Of a stretch of 64,000 bases of DNA, positions 56,701-64,000 are shown in pieces (the stretch's first letter is position 1; every line of letters starts with the position of its first letter). Below the pieces are notes generated by a model. The model saw nothing but the letters and a program-made list of their open reading frames with translations, was not told the DNA's origin and did not search any database. The DNA is from JAAYZB01 sp035379945 (GTDB taxonomy: Bacteria > Bacillota_I > Bacilli_A > Izemoplasmatales > Hujiaoplasmataceae). The stretch covers positions 33,012-97,011 of the forward strand of contig DAOSWG010000004.1 in assembly GCA_035379945.1 (NCBI GenBank), written 5' to 3'. The translations under genes were made by a program, and so were the position numbers.

Positions 56701-57798
56701 TCATTTTATTTCGTTGATGATTTTTCTTCCCGAAAGACGGGAGATAAAAAACGCCAACGATCTTGCCACGTTGATTCCGGTACCGACATTCGGATGATAA
56801 TCGGAACCAAACTGGTTTCCGTTTGAGCCGGCAGCTTCCATCAGAAAAAGATACGCGCGTTCAAAGCCGATCCGGGTGTTGGCAAGCGCCACCGCTCTTG
56901 CCGTCGGCGCTTCCAGTATTGCGGCATCCCCCATCAAACCGTAAGCAACGATGACATGCGCCTTGGGAAACAGATCGGCAAGTTTATGGATGAAATCCGC
57001 ATAACGGGTGACGAATACTGTTTCCATTTTTTCTTTTTCCTCTTCCGTCATGTTCTCATAACCGCAGGAGTTGAAATCATTTGTTCCAAGGTTTACGACA
57101 ACGACATCGGGAGTGTAATGAAAGTGGTCCCATTTGCCAATAACTCTATCGATCGTATTTTGGTCTGTAATCGCTATGTAATCGTATGCTTCCGGAATAT
57201 TCTCGGTTTCGGATATTCTTCCTCCAGTATTCCATCCCCTGGTCACGCCCCACCCGCTGGCGGCGAATATGTCGACTTCGGCACCAAGCATGTATGAGGT
57301 CAAATATGCGAAGCCTTTCAGTCCGTCTGAATTTCCGGTGCTTTTGGCTGTCGAAAGATTACCCAGATTCCCGTATCCGGTTGATGAAGAAGCTGCGATG
57401 AATTGCATTTTGAAATCCCCGGTTTCGTCGCACATGATAAAACGCCCGTCCGTTTCGATCGACAACAGAGCAAGGGATGAATCGGATGCTTCGCTTCTTT
57501 TCAGAAACTTTATTGTGTGTTTCCTATTTTCCAGATTGGCGATGACGATTTCTTTTTTCGCTTCGTCGATGGCATAGGTCCGGTTTTCTTTGGCAAAAGG
57601 GTCGTCCGTATCGATCAATGCGACAAGATATGCCATCTTGTCGGGAATGTCATATTTGGAGGATTTGAATGTGGCCTTCACCATTGTTCCTTTGAATGTT
57701 GTTTCAAAGCCGCTTGCGGTGAAATAAAAATATTTTGCTGCTTCTTCTATGTTCGTATATGTTCTTCCGATCCAACGGATGTATTCGAAATTTCTCAT
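56701..57798 (-). CDS. SGNH/CE2-like carbohydrate esterase
   Basis: A 365-residue protein: an N-terminal beta-sandwich of about 120 residues and a C-terminal SGNH hydrolase domain. Block III is VNLGTNDFNS and the catalytic Asp-His pair is SDYHPN near the end. The block I region reads FIAASSSTGYGN where CE2 enzymes have GDSIT.GYGN: the Ser is kept but the Gly-Asp is replaced. It probably removes acetyl or acyl groups from sugars. The start at 57798 follows GGAGAAGGAAC. No signal peptide is seen. Confidence 0.8.
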   Translation of the reverse strand: MRNFEYIRWIGRTYTNIEEAAKYFYFTASGFETTFKGTMVKATFKSSKYDIPDKMAYLVALIDTDDPFAKENRTYAIDEAKKEIVIANLENRKHTIKFLKRSEASDSSLALLSIETDGRFIMCDETGDFKMQFIAASSSTGYGNLGNLSTAKSTGNSDGLKGFAYLTSYMLGAEVDIFAASGWGVTRGWNTGGRISETENIPEAYDYIAITDQNTIDRVIGKWDHFHYTPDVVVVNLGTNDFNSCGYENMTEEEKEKMETVFVTRYADFIHKLADLFPKAHVIVAYGLMGDAAILEAPTARAVALANTRIGFERAYLFLMEAAGSNGNQFGSDYHPNVGTGINVARSLAFFISRLSGRKIINEIK

Positions 57799-57830
57799 GT
57801 TCCTTCTCCTGCCGTGTGTTTCATATACAA

Positions 57831-57860
57831 ATGATACCACACTTCCTTTCTTACCGGCAA
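57831..57860 (-). promoter_or_regulatory. Promoter of the esterase gene
   Basis: TTGCCG, 18 bases, TATCAT on the minus strand, about 33 bases upstream of the start. Confidence 0.55.
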
Positions 57861-57877
57861 TCTTTGTTTTTCATAAA

Positions 57878-57901
57878 AAAAGCATCCCGAAGGATGCTTT
57901 G
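57878..57901 (-). terminator. Intrinsic terminator of the pmbA operon
   Basis: AAGCATCC with GGATGCTT around a three-base loop, then a run of seven T on the minus strand, just after the pmbA stop. Confidence 0.9.
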
Positions 57902-57916
57902 GTATTATGCAATCAA

Positions 57917-59233
57917 TCAAAGGCCGGATACGGAAAGCGGACCGACCTTGACAGATGGGCAGGTAATTCCATAAAAGGAAGTTCTGACATCGTTTCCGAC
58001 TTCTTCGATATCGTTGAGAAAATCGATGAAGTTGCTGGCGACAGTGATGAGCGCCACCGGCTCGGCCACTTTGCCATCCTTCACGACGAATCCCATCGCC
58101 TGTAAGGAGAAATCCCCGCTGACCGGATTGGCGCCGGCATGGGCTCCCTGGACATCGGTTATGTATAATCCGTTGGAAAGCGATGCGATCAGCTCGTCTT
58201 TGGTCGCCTGCCCCGGCAGCAGCATGAAGTTGGTCGGAGCCACCGAACCGCCGAACCCGTTTCCTGTCGGCTGAATTTTATCTTTCTTTGCGGTGACCAA
58301 ATTGTGCAAGTATGTCTTCAAGACGCCGGCTTCCACCAACATTTTGTATTTGGTGGCTACGCCTTCGTCGTCGAACGAACGGCTCAGATTGCTTTTTTTG
58401 AGGAAAGGATCGTCCACGATGTTTACTTTGTCGGATCCGATTTTCGTATTGAGTTTTCCTTTTAGAAGCGACATGCTCTTTTGAACATTATCGGCGGAAA
58501 AGATTCTTTGGAATGCCGAAAACAATACCGCTATGGCGTTTCTGTCAAATACGATGGGATATTTGGCCGAGGGAACCGGTTTGGATCCCAGCGCCTTGAT
58601 GGCGTCAGTGACAATCGCGTTTGAAAGTTCTTCCGGTTTGAAGTCGGCCATGTCGTTGCTGATAACGAGATCGAACCCGGTCCGCTGATCCTTGCCGTCG
58701 TTGACGATGGCGGATGCACCGAAATAAGCGCTGTTCAGATGATCGGTCAGTTTCAATCCTTTGGTGTTTTGCAATAACACACTCTTGGTCGATTCCGCAT
58801 ATTCGCATTCGACAATTTTAACTCGAGAATCTTCTTTGTGCATGAATGAATCGAGTTTCTTTACCAAATCGATTTTGTCCGCAATATCAAGGTTTTCCAT
58901 CTCGGGATTATACATACCGGTAAGTTCTTCGTATTTTTCGTCTCCGGCATAGATCTCAGCTTCGTCAACGGATGTGATGACGCTGACATTCTTCAACATG
59001 GCATCAACGATCATATCGATGTCCTCGTCATCCATGACTTCCGTCACAAACGTCACCATTTTTCCATCCTTGATCGCTTTGATTGTCAGACTGGAAGTAT
59101 CGGCTATTTCATATTTTTCAAGTTCTCCATCGAATACCTCGATACTCAGATCCCTGGTTCCGGTTTTGAATATCTGGACATCGACAAAACCTTTATCTTT
59201 TGCTTTTTCAAACAGTTTTTCTACGTTGATCAT
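57917..59233 (-). CDS. pmbA: TldE/PmbA family metallopeptidase subunit
   Basis: A 438-residue protein of the PmbA (TldE) family: the N-terminal TldD-type domain is present but the HExxxH zinc motif is absent, as expected for the non-catalytic partner. It pairs with TldD to make an unfolded-peptide protease used in other species to process microcins and CcdA. Only one base separates its ATG from the TldD stop, supporting complex formation. Confidence 0.93.
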   Translation of the reverse strand: MINVEKLFEKAKDKGFVDVQIFKTGTRDLSIEVFDGELEKYEIADTSSLTIKAIKDGKMVTFVTEVMDDEDIDMIVDAMLKNVSVITSVDEAEIYAGDEKYEELTGMYNPEMENLDIADKIDLVKKLDSFMHKEDSRVKIVECEYAESTKSVLLQNTKGLKLTDHLNSAYFGASAIVNDGKDQRTGFDLVISNDMADFKPEELSNAIVTDAIKALGSKPVPSAKYPIVFDRNAIAVLFSAFQRIFSADNVQKSMSLLKGKLNTKIGSDKVNIVDDPFLKKSNLSRSFDDEGVATKYKMLVEAGVLKTYLHNLVTAKKDKIQPTGNGFGGSVAPTNFMLLPGQATKDELIASLSNGLYITDVQGAHAGANPVSGDFSLQAMGFVVKDGKVAEPVALITVASNFIDFLNDIEEVGNDVRTSFYGITCPSVKVGPLSVSGL

Positions 59234-59234
59234 T

Positions 59235-60632
59235 TTATTTGTCCCCCTTCTTGCCGCCGACAGTCACGGATGAAACCCTGATTGTCGGTTGCCCGACATC
59301 GGCGGGAATCGATCCGGAAACCGATCCGCACATGCCTTCGGCGCGGCTGAGGTTGTTTCCGATCATGTCGATTTTCAAGAGAATGTCCGCTCCGTTTCCG
59401 ACAAGGGACGCTCCTCTTACCGGCTCGGCGATTTTTCCATCCCGGACTATGTACCCTTCCGAAACAGCGAAGTTGAAATCGCCGGTTCCGGGATTGACAG
59501 ATCCTCCGCCCATTTTGGCGGCGAACAAGCCGTATTTGGTATTGGCGATGATTTCCTCGAAGGTTGATGATCCGTTATCGATGAATGTGTTGCTCATGCG
59601 GGATGTCGGAGCGAACTTGTATGATTCCCTGCGTGACGATCCGGTGGCTTTTCCGCTCATCCTTCGCGTGTTGAGCAGATCAATCATATACGATTTCAAT
59701 ATCCCGTTTTCAATCAGAACACGTCTTTGCTGAGGATATCCTTCGTCATCGTAATTGGATGAGCCCCATGCGTTTTCGATGGTTCCGTCATCGATTGCCG
59801 TCACGATCGGCGCGGCGATTTTTTCTCCCATCTTTCCACAAAATACCGATGCGTTTTTCGCAACAGATGTGGCTTCCAGGCTATGTCCGCATGCTTCGTG
59901 GAAAATGACGCCGCCGAATTTGTTGTTAATGATCACAGACATTACACCGCTCGGGCATTCTTCTGCTCCTAGCATTGTAATAGCCGTTCTCGCTGCTTCT
60001 TTGGCTACCGCTTCAACATCGATATCTTCGTCGAAATATTCGTAACCCTTGCCGCTTCCGGGTCCTTCTGTGCCTGTTTGCATTATTTGACCGTTTCCAG
60101 CAACAGCGTTGATATATATCCGGACACGATATCTTTTTTCTGTTACAAAACGTCCCTCCGAGTTTGCAATCAAGACTTCCTGTTCGGAATCGATAAGGTT
60201 AATCGCTACCTGTTGGATTGCTTTATCGAAGTTTCTGGCAGCGTTGTATGCCTTTTTCATCAAGGATACTTTTTCTTCCTGACTTACGTCTCTCGGTGCT
60301 TTTTTTACTTGATGATGAGTTCCGGTTTCCAATTTCATCAACGGTTTCCTGGCTGTTTTTTCTTCGTCGTTGAAACTCTTGGAAAGATCTTCGGCCAATT
60401 TGATTATGTCTTTTGGGTTCTGGCTGTTGGTGTATCCGTAAACGCTTTGGAGTTTGCGGGCCAGTCTGATGCCGGTTCCGAAAGATTTGCTGCTGTTGGC
60501 TTTTTCAATTCTTCCAGAAACCAATTGAAAATTGTTGTGATAGTTTTCTTCGACGAAAGCTTCCGCAAAATCCGCTCCCGTCGAAAGTCCGACTTCAAGA
60601 ATCTGTTCGATTGTGTTTTTTGTCAATAACAT
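59235..60632 (-). CDS. tldD: TldD family metallopeptidase
   Basis: A 465-residue TldD with the zinc motif HEACGH (residues 245-250) and the GTGDFNFAVSEGYIV and ISxGxxG-type C-terminal segments. It is the catalytic subunit that degrades unfolded peptides in the TldD-TldE complex. The gene lies between the M32 carboxypeptidase (15-base gap) and pmbA (one-base gap), so three peptidase genes form one operon. Confidence 0.95.
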   Translation of the reverse strand: MLLTKNTIEQILEVGLSTGADFAEAFVEENYHNNFQLVSGRIEKANSSKSFGTGIRLARKLQSVYGYTNSQNPKDIIKLAEDLSKSFNDEEKTARKPLMKLETGTHHQVKKAPRDVSQEEKVSLMKKAYNAARNFDKAIQQVAINLIDSEQEVLIANSEGRFVTEKRYRVRIYINAVAGNGQIMQTGTEGPGSGKGYEYFDEDIDVEAVAKEAARTAITMLGAEECPSGVMSVIINNKFGGVIFHEACGHSLEATSVAKNASVFCGKMGEKIAAPIVTAIDDGTIENAWGSSNYDDEGYPQQRRVLIENGILKSYMIDLLNTRRMSGKATGSSRRESYKFAPTSRMSNTFIDNGSSTFEEIIANTKYGLFAAKMGGGSVNPGTGDFNFAVSEGYIVRDGKIAEPVRGASLVGNGADILLKIDMIGNNLSRAEGMCGSVSGSIPADVGQPTIRVSSVTVGGKKGDK

Positions 60633-60647
60633 TGTCTATTCCTCGTT

Positions 60648-62138
60648 TCATAAATATAGTTTGCTGTATTTGTCTTTTAAATAGTTTATGTAGTATTTGG
60701 GATTGAACGGTTCTCCGGTGACGGAAAGAAGCAATTCTTTGGGATCTTTGCTGGATCCGTACTGATGGATTTTCTCTTTCAACCAAGCGTTGATTTTTCC
60801 CATGTCGTTGTTTTTGACAGCTTCCAGAACATTGAAATCCTTGTTCATAGCGTTGTAGAACTGGGCGGCGTAGGCGCTGCCAAGAGCATATGTCGGGAAG
60901 TAACCGATCATGCCGCTACTCCAATGAACATCCTGCAAAACGCCTTCAGAATCGGTTTCTGGACGAATTCCCAGGTATTCTTCCATTTTGTCATTCCAAA
61001 GCGCCGGCAATTCGTCGACATTGGTTTGGCCGGTCATTATCATCCGTTCGATCTCGTAACGCAACATGATGTGAAGGGGATAAGTGAGTTCATCTGCTTC
61101 GACACGAATCAGCGAGGCTTCGACACGGTTAACGGCTCTATGCGCCAGTTCGGCGTCAACATTCTTCAATTGCTCCGGAAACAGCGATTTCATTTTCGGA
61201 TAGTGAGTATTCCAGAATTCCTGACTACGTCCGATGATGTTTTCGTAAAACCGCGATTGCGATTCATGGATGCCCATTGATGTTCCGCCGGTCAGATAAG
61301 TATCGTTCCATTTGGAATCTATTTGTTGCTCATAGGTCGCGTGGCCGAGTTCATGGATGACCGAGAACACGTTGGAGAACACCATGTTTTCAATATATCT
61401 CGTTGTCAACCGCACATCTTCGGGGGATGTTCCCCAAGTGAACGGGTGTACGCTTTGTTTTAACAAGCCGCGGTTGCGGTTGAAACACATGACATCCATC
61501 AGATAATCGCTGAATTTTTTTTGGGCGTCGATGTCGTATTTTTCTTCCATGAACCGGTAATCGTGGTTGTCTTTCGCCGCTAAAATTTGTCTTACGAACG
61601 GAACCAATTCCTGTTTCAGGACGTTGAAGAACTCGTCGTAGTCTTTCATGGTCATTCCGTCTTCGTAATCGTCCAACAACACATCATACGGATGTTTTCC
61701 TTCGCCGTAATATGATACGAATTTTTTTGTGTATTCGATAATTTTTCCAAGCGTTCCCTTGAAAGATTCGTAATCATTGTTGGCTTTGGCGTCTTCCCAG
61801 ATTCTCTGGGCCATTTGAAGCAGGCTCATATATTCGACATATTCGTTTTCCGGAATCTTGACGATCTTGTCGAGTTGCTTCTTGGCTTTGCGGATTTCCC
61901 GTGATGTGATATCGTCAAGCGCATCTTTCTTATCATATAATCCGTAAACCGTCTCCTGCATTTCCTTGCCGCTGGCGATTCGGAAAAGTTCTCCGCTCAA
62001 GATGCCCATCATTTCTGCTCGATGAGGAAAGCAATCCCTGGGTGCTTCAGTCTGGGAATCCCAACCGATTATCTGCATCGCATATTCGTAGGCCTTTTCC
62101 TTTTTCAATAATTCATGAAACCGTACTTTCAGATCCAT
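60648..62138 (-). CDS. Thermostable carboxypeptidase, M32 family
   Basis: A 496-residue zinc carboxypeptidase. The active site VIHELGHATYEQ (HExxH at 262-266) is followed by GIHESQSRFYEN (Glu third ligand). It releases C-terminal amino acids from peptides. It starts after GAGGTGAAAAG, with an extended -10 at 62159. It heads the operon with tldD and pmbA, which suggests a shared role in peptide turnover. Confidence 0.95.
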   Translation of the reverse strand: MDLKVRFHELLKKEKAYEYAMQIIGWDSQTEAPRDCFPHRAEMMGILSGELFRIASGKEMQETVYGLYDKKDALDDITSREIRKAKKQLDKIVKIPENEYVEYMSLLQMAQRIWEDAKANNDYESFKGTLGKIIEYTKKFVSYYGEGKHPYDVLLDDYEDGMTMKDYDEFFNVLKQELVPFVRQILAAKDNHDYRFMEEKYDIDAQKKFSDYLMDVMCFNRNRGLLKQSVHPFTWGTSPEDVRLTTRYIENMVFSNVFSVIHELGHATYEQQIDSKWNDTYLTGGTSMGIHESQSRFYENIIGRSQEFWNTHYPKMKSLFPEQLKNVDAELAHRAVNRVEASLIRVEADELTYPLHIMLRYEIERMIMTGQTNVDELPALWNDKMEEYLGIRPETDSEGVLQDVHWSSGMIGYFPTYALGSAYAAQFYNAMNKDFNVLEAVKNNDMGKINAWLKEKIHQYGSSKDPKELLLSVTGEPFNPKYYINYLKDKYSKLYL

Positions 62139-62158
62139 ATGCTTTTCACCTCGTTTCC

Positions 62159-62167
62159 ATTATAACA
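62159..62167 (-). promoter_or_regulatory. Extended -10 promoter of the peptidase operon
   Basis: TGTTATAAT on the minus strand, about 20 bases before the ATG of the carboxypeptidase. No good -35 is seen. Confidence 0.55.
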
Positions 62168-62202
62168 ACTATCAAGGCGCAATTCCACCTTTTTGTTTTG
62201 TA

Positions 62203-62232
62203 AACAAAAAACAGCCATTTTCACTGGCTGTG
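62203..62232 (-). terminator. Intrinsic terminator of pyrG
   Basis: ACAGCCA with TGGCTGT followed by TTTTTTG on the minus strand. The 5' arm includes the last codons of pyrG, so coding and terminator sequences overlap. Confidence 0.8.
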
Positions 62233-63834
62233 TTTTCTTTTTAGCGCTGCGTGGATGAAACCACAAAACAAAGGGTGGGGTTTGTCGGGACGGGACAGAA
62301 ACTCCGGGTGGAACTGGCAGGCGACAAACCACGGGTGATTTTTGAGTTCGATTATTTCCACCAAGCCGGTTTCCGGGTTGATTCCCGAGAAAATCATGCC
62401 GTTTTGTGACAAGACATCTCTATACCGATTATTAAGTTCATAGCGATGACGATGTCTTTCGGATGTCTCCGGCTTCTTGTAAGCCTTCATTGCGAGGGTA
62501 TTATCTTCGATCTCGCATCGGTATAATCCTAGGCGCATCGTCCCTCCCATGTTGATGCCTTCGTATTGTTCAGGGAGGTAATCAATGACGTTATATGGTG
62601 TTTTCGGATCGAATTCGGTCGAGTTAGCTCCTTCCATTTTGCATACATCGCGGGCATATTCGATGACAGCCATCTGCATCCCCAGACATAATCCCAAAAA
62701 CGGTATGCCGTTTTCCCGGGCATATTTGATTGCTTGGATTTTTCCTTCGGTACCACGTGATCCGAATCCTCCCGGCACAATTATGCCGTCTGGGTTTCCG
62801 ATTTTCTCTTTCACGTTTTCCGGATTGATCTCGCCGGAATTTATCCATTCGATATTGACCTTCGCCGAATGGTGATATCCGGAATGTCGCAAAGCTTCCG
62901 AAACAGAAAGATAGGCATCGTGCAAGGAAACATATTTGCCGACAAGGGCAATCGTTACTTCTTCTTTCAAATTTCTGATTCTTTCGATCAAGACCTTCCA
63001 TTCGGTCATATCCGCTGCTTTTGTATCGAGCATCAAATGTTCGCAAACAATCCCGTCGAGATTTTGCTGCTGGAATTTCAAAGCGACTTCGTAGAGAATC
63101 TTCACATTCAAACACTGAATGACCGCTTCTTTTCTGACATCGCAGAAAAGGGCGATTTTCTCTCTGGCGGCGTTGGTTATTTCATGACTGGTTCTTAAGA
63201 CGATGACATCCGGGGTGATTCCCAGAGAACGCAGTTCCTTGACGCTATGCTGGGTTGGCTTGGTTTTCAGTTCACCGGTCGTTTCCAAATATGGAACAAG
63301 GGTATTGTGAATATACATTGTGTTATGAAATCCATAATCGCGTCTGGCTTGTCTAATTGCTTCCAAAAACGGTAACGATTCGATGTCGCCGACCGTTCCG
63401 CCGATTTCCGTTATGACGACATCGGCGTCCGATTCCCGGGCCGCGATCGCCAGTTTGGATTTTATTTCATCCGTTATATGGGGAATTACCTGGACTGTGG
63501 CACCAAGATAATCACCCCGCCTTTCCTTTTCGATGACGGAAGAATAGATTTTGCCGGTGGTTATCGAACTATTTTTAGTCAAATTTTCATCGATGAACCT
63601 TTCATAATGCCCAAGGTCAAGGTCCGTTTCGCCGCCGTCATCGGTCACGAAAACCTCCCCGTGTTGATAAGGGGACATGGTCCCGGGATCGACGTTGATA
63701 TATGGATCGAATTTCTGCATGAAAACCTTCAACCCGCGATTTTTGAGCAAACGGCCCAAAGATGCGGCGGTGATTCCTTTGCCGAGACTCGATACGACTC
63801 CGCCGGTCACAAAGATGAATTTCGTCACTTTCAT
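62221..63834 (-). CDS. pyrG: CTP synthase
   Basis: A 537-residue CTP synthase. The N-terminal synthetase domain starts MKVTKFIFVTGGVVSSLGKGITAASLG, and the C-terminal glutamine amidotransferase has LGLCLGMQMAVIEYARD with the catalytic Cys. It makes CTP from UTP. The ATG at 63834 is six bases from GAGGTG; a GTG three codons upstream is rejected because it overlaps the Shine-Dalgarno. It lies next to rpoE as in Bacilli and has an attenuator-like leader. Confidence 0.97.
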   Translation of the reverse strand: MKVTKFIFVTGGVVSSLGKGITAASLGRLLKNRGLKVFMQKFDPYINVDPGTMSPYQHGEVFVTDDGGETDLDLGHYERFIDENLTKNSSITTGKIYSSVIEKERRGDYLGATVQVIPHITDEIKSKLAIAARESDADVVITEIGGTVGDIESLPFLEAIRQARRDYGFHNTMYIHNTLVPYLETTGELKTKPTQHSVKELRSLGITPDVIVLRTSHEITNAAREKIALFCDVRKEAVIQCLNVKILYEVALKFQQQNLDGIVCEHLMLDTKAADMTEWKVLIERIRNLKEEVTIALVGKYVSLHDAYLSVSEALRHSGYHHSAKVNIEWINSGEINPENVKEKIGNPDGIIVPGGFGSRGTEGKIQAIKYARENGIPFLGLCLGMQMAVIEYARDVCKMEGANSTEFDPKTPYNVIDYLPEQYEGINMGGTMRLGLYRCEIEDNTLAMKAYKKPETSERHRHRYELNNRYRDVLSQNGMIFSGINPETGLVEIIELKNHPWFVACQFHPEFLSRPDKPHPLFCGFIHAALKRKHSQ

Positions 63835-63846
63835 ATCATGCACCTC

Positions 63847-63885
63847 AAAAAAACAAAAAGGCCTCCCGTGGGAGAACCTTTTGTT
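63847..63885 (-). promoter_or_regulatory. Attenuator-like terminator hairpin in the pyrG leader
   Basis: AAAAGG...CTCC pairs with GGAG...CCTTTT (63856-63882), followed by a run of T, between the promoter and the ribosome binding site. In B. subtilis pyrG is controlled by CTP-sensitive reiterative initiation and a similar hairpin. Here the transcript does not begin with GGG, so the same mechanism is uncertain. Confidence 0.65.
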
Positions 63886-63896
63886 GGCTCTTTTCG

Positions 63897-63925
63897 ATTA
63901 TATCAAATAGTCGGCGCAAAAGCAA
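63897..63925 (-). promoter_or_regulatory. Promoter of pyrG
   Basis: TTGCTT, 17 bases, TATAAT on the minus strand, placed between the rpoE stop and the leader hairpin. The predicted transcript begins near AAAAGAGCC. Confidence 0.75.
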
Positions 63926-63937
63926 ACGGATTTGTGA

Positions 63938-64000
63938 CTATTTGTCATACATTTTTTCGTAATCGTCCATATACTCGTTGTATTTGTCGCTGTCGAACTC
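63938..64000 (-). CDS. rpoE: RNA polymerase delta subunit (partial, C-terminal end)
   Basis: Only the last 20 codons are in the window: an Asp/Glu-rich tail ending MDDYEKMYDK with a TAG stop at 63938. The acidic, disordered C-terminus and location just upstream of pyrG match RpoE (delta) of Bacilli, which helps RNA polymerase recycle and select promoters. The identification relies mostly on synteny. Confidence 0.75.
   Translation of the reverse strand, partial: EFDSDKYNEYMDDYEKMYDK

Overview
The window reads as a chromosomal segment of a low-to-moderate GC member of the Bacillota, most likely the Bacilli in the broad sense and possibly a lineage close to the wall-less or poorly characterised groups (Izemoplasma- or Acholeplasma-like). 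This rests on Bacilli-type gene orders: S10-spc, rpoE-pyrG, tadA-SRP RNA, mnmG-rsmG-parA-parB and tilS-hpt-ftsH. Shine-Dalgarno sites are strong, many promoters have an extended -10 (TGnTATAAT), TTG and GTG starts occur, and TGA is used as a stop, so the genetic code is standard rather than Mycoplasma-type. No peptidoglycan or sporulation gene is visible here, but the window is too small for that to mean much. The species assignment is inference.

Layout. 1-7.9 kb: S10-spc ribosomal protein operon (minus strand, rplR partial to rpsJ). 7.9-19.2 kb: XPD/DinG-type helicase with a nuclease domain, NAD-dependent epimerase, three-gene proton-translocating transhydrogenase (pntAA-pntAB-pntB), iron alcohol dehydrogenase, glycerophosphodiesterase, MFS permease with an unusual duplicated loop, and a PH-like membrane protein. 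19.2-26.4 kb: two genes under Mn2+-sensing yybP-ykoY riboswitches (a P-type cation ATPase and mntP) flank an ABC permease and lipoprotein pair and an Ig-repeat surface protein. 26.5-31.3 kb: sirtuin, two zinc-ribbon membrane proteins, ATPase, GNAT and a BtrH-like protein. 31.4-33.3 kb: an AT-rich array of two tiny integrase-less elements bounded by 3' halves of tRNA-Phe. 33.3-34.4 kb: eleven tRNA genes. 34.5-43.9 kb: mazG, DUF951, parB, parA, two paralogous six-helix membrane proteins, rsmG, mnmG, HAD phosphatase, SRP RNA, tadA, tdk, rpmE. 44.1-52.7 kb: malic enzyme, maf, then tilS-hpt-ftsH-rqcP-znuA-like-lysS. 52.7-64 kb: two unknown genes, class II aldolase, YfcC-type carrier, SGNH esterase, pmbA-tldD-M32 peptidase operon, pyrG with an attenuator-like leader, and the end of rpoE.

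Themes. Housekeeping dominates: translation (ribosomal proteins, tRNAs, lysS, tilS, tadA, mnmG, rsmG, SRP RNA, rqcP) and chromosome partition. Redox balance is represented by transhydrogenase, malic enzyme and alcohol dehydrogenase, which suits a fermentative heterotroph. Manganese homeostasis is represented by two riboswitch-controlled exporters.

The most unusual locus is 31,380-33,323. Three copies of an approximately 82 bp repeat (tRNA-Phe 3' half plus its terminator) delimit units of 761 and 1,101 bp. Each unit carries small AT-rich genes, its own promoter and conserved end motifs, but no recombinase. It looks like an integron-like cassette array that uses a tRNA gene as its attachment site.
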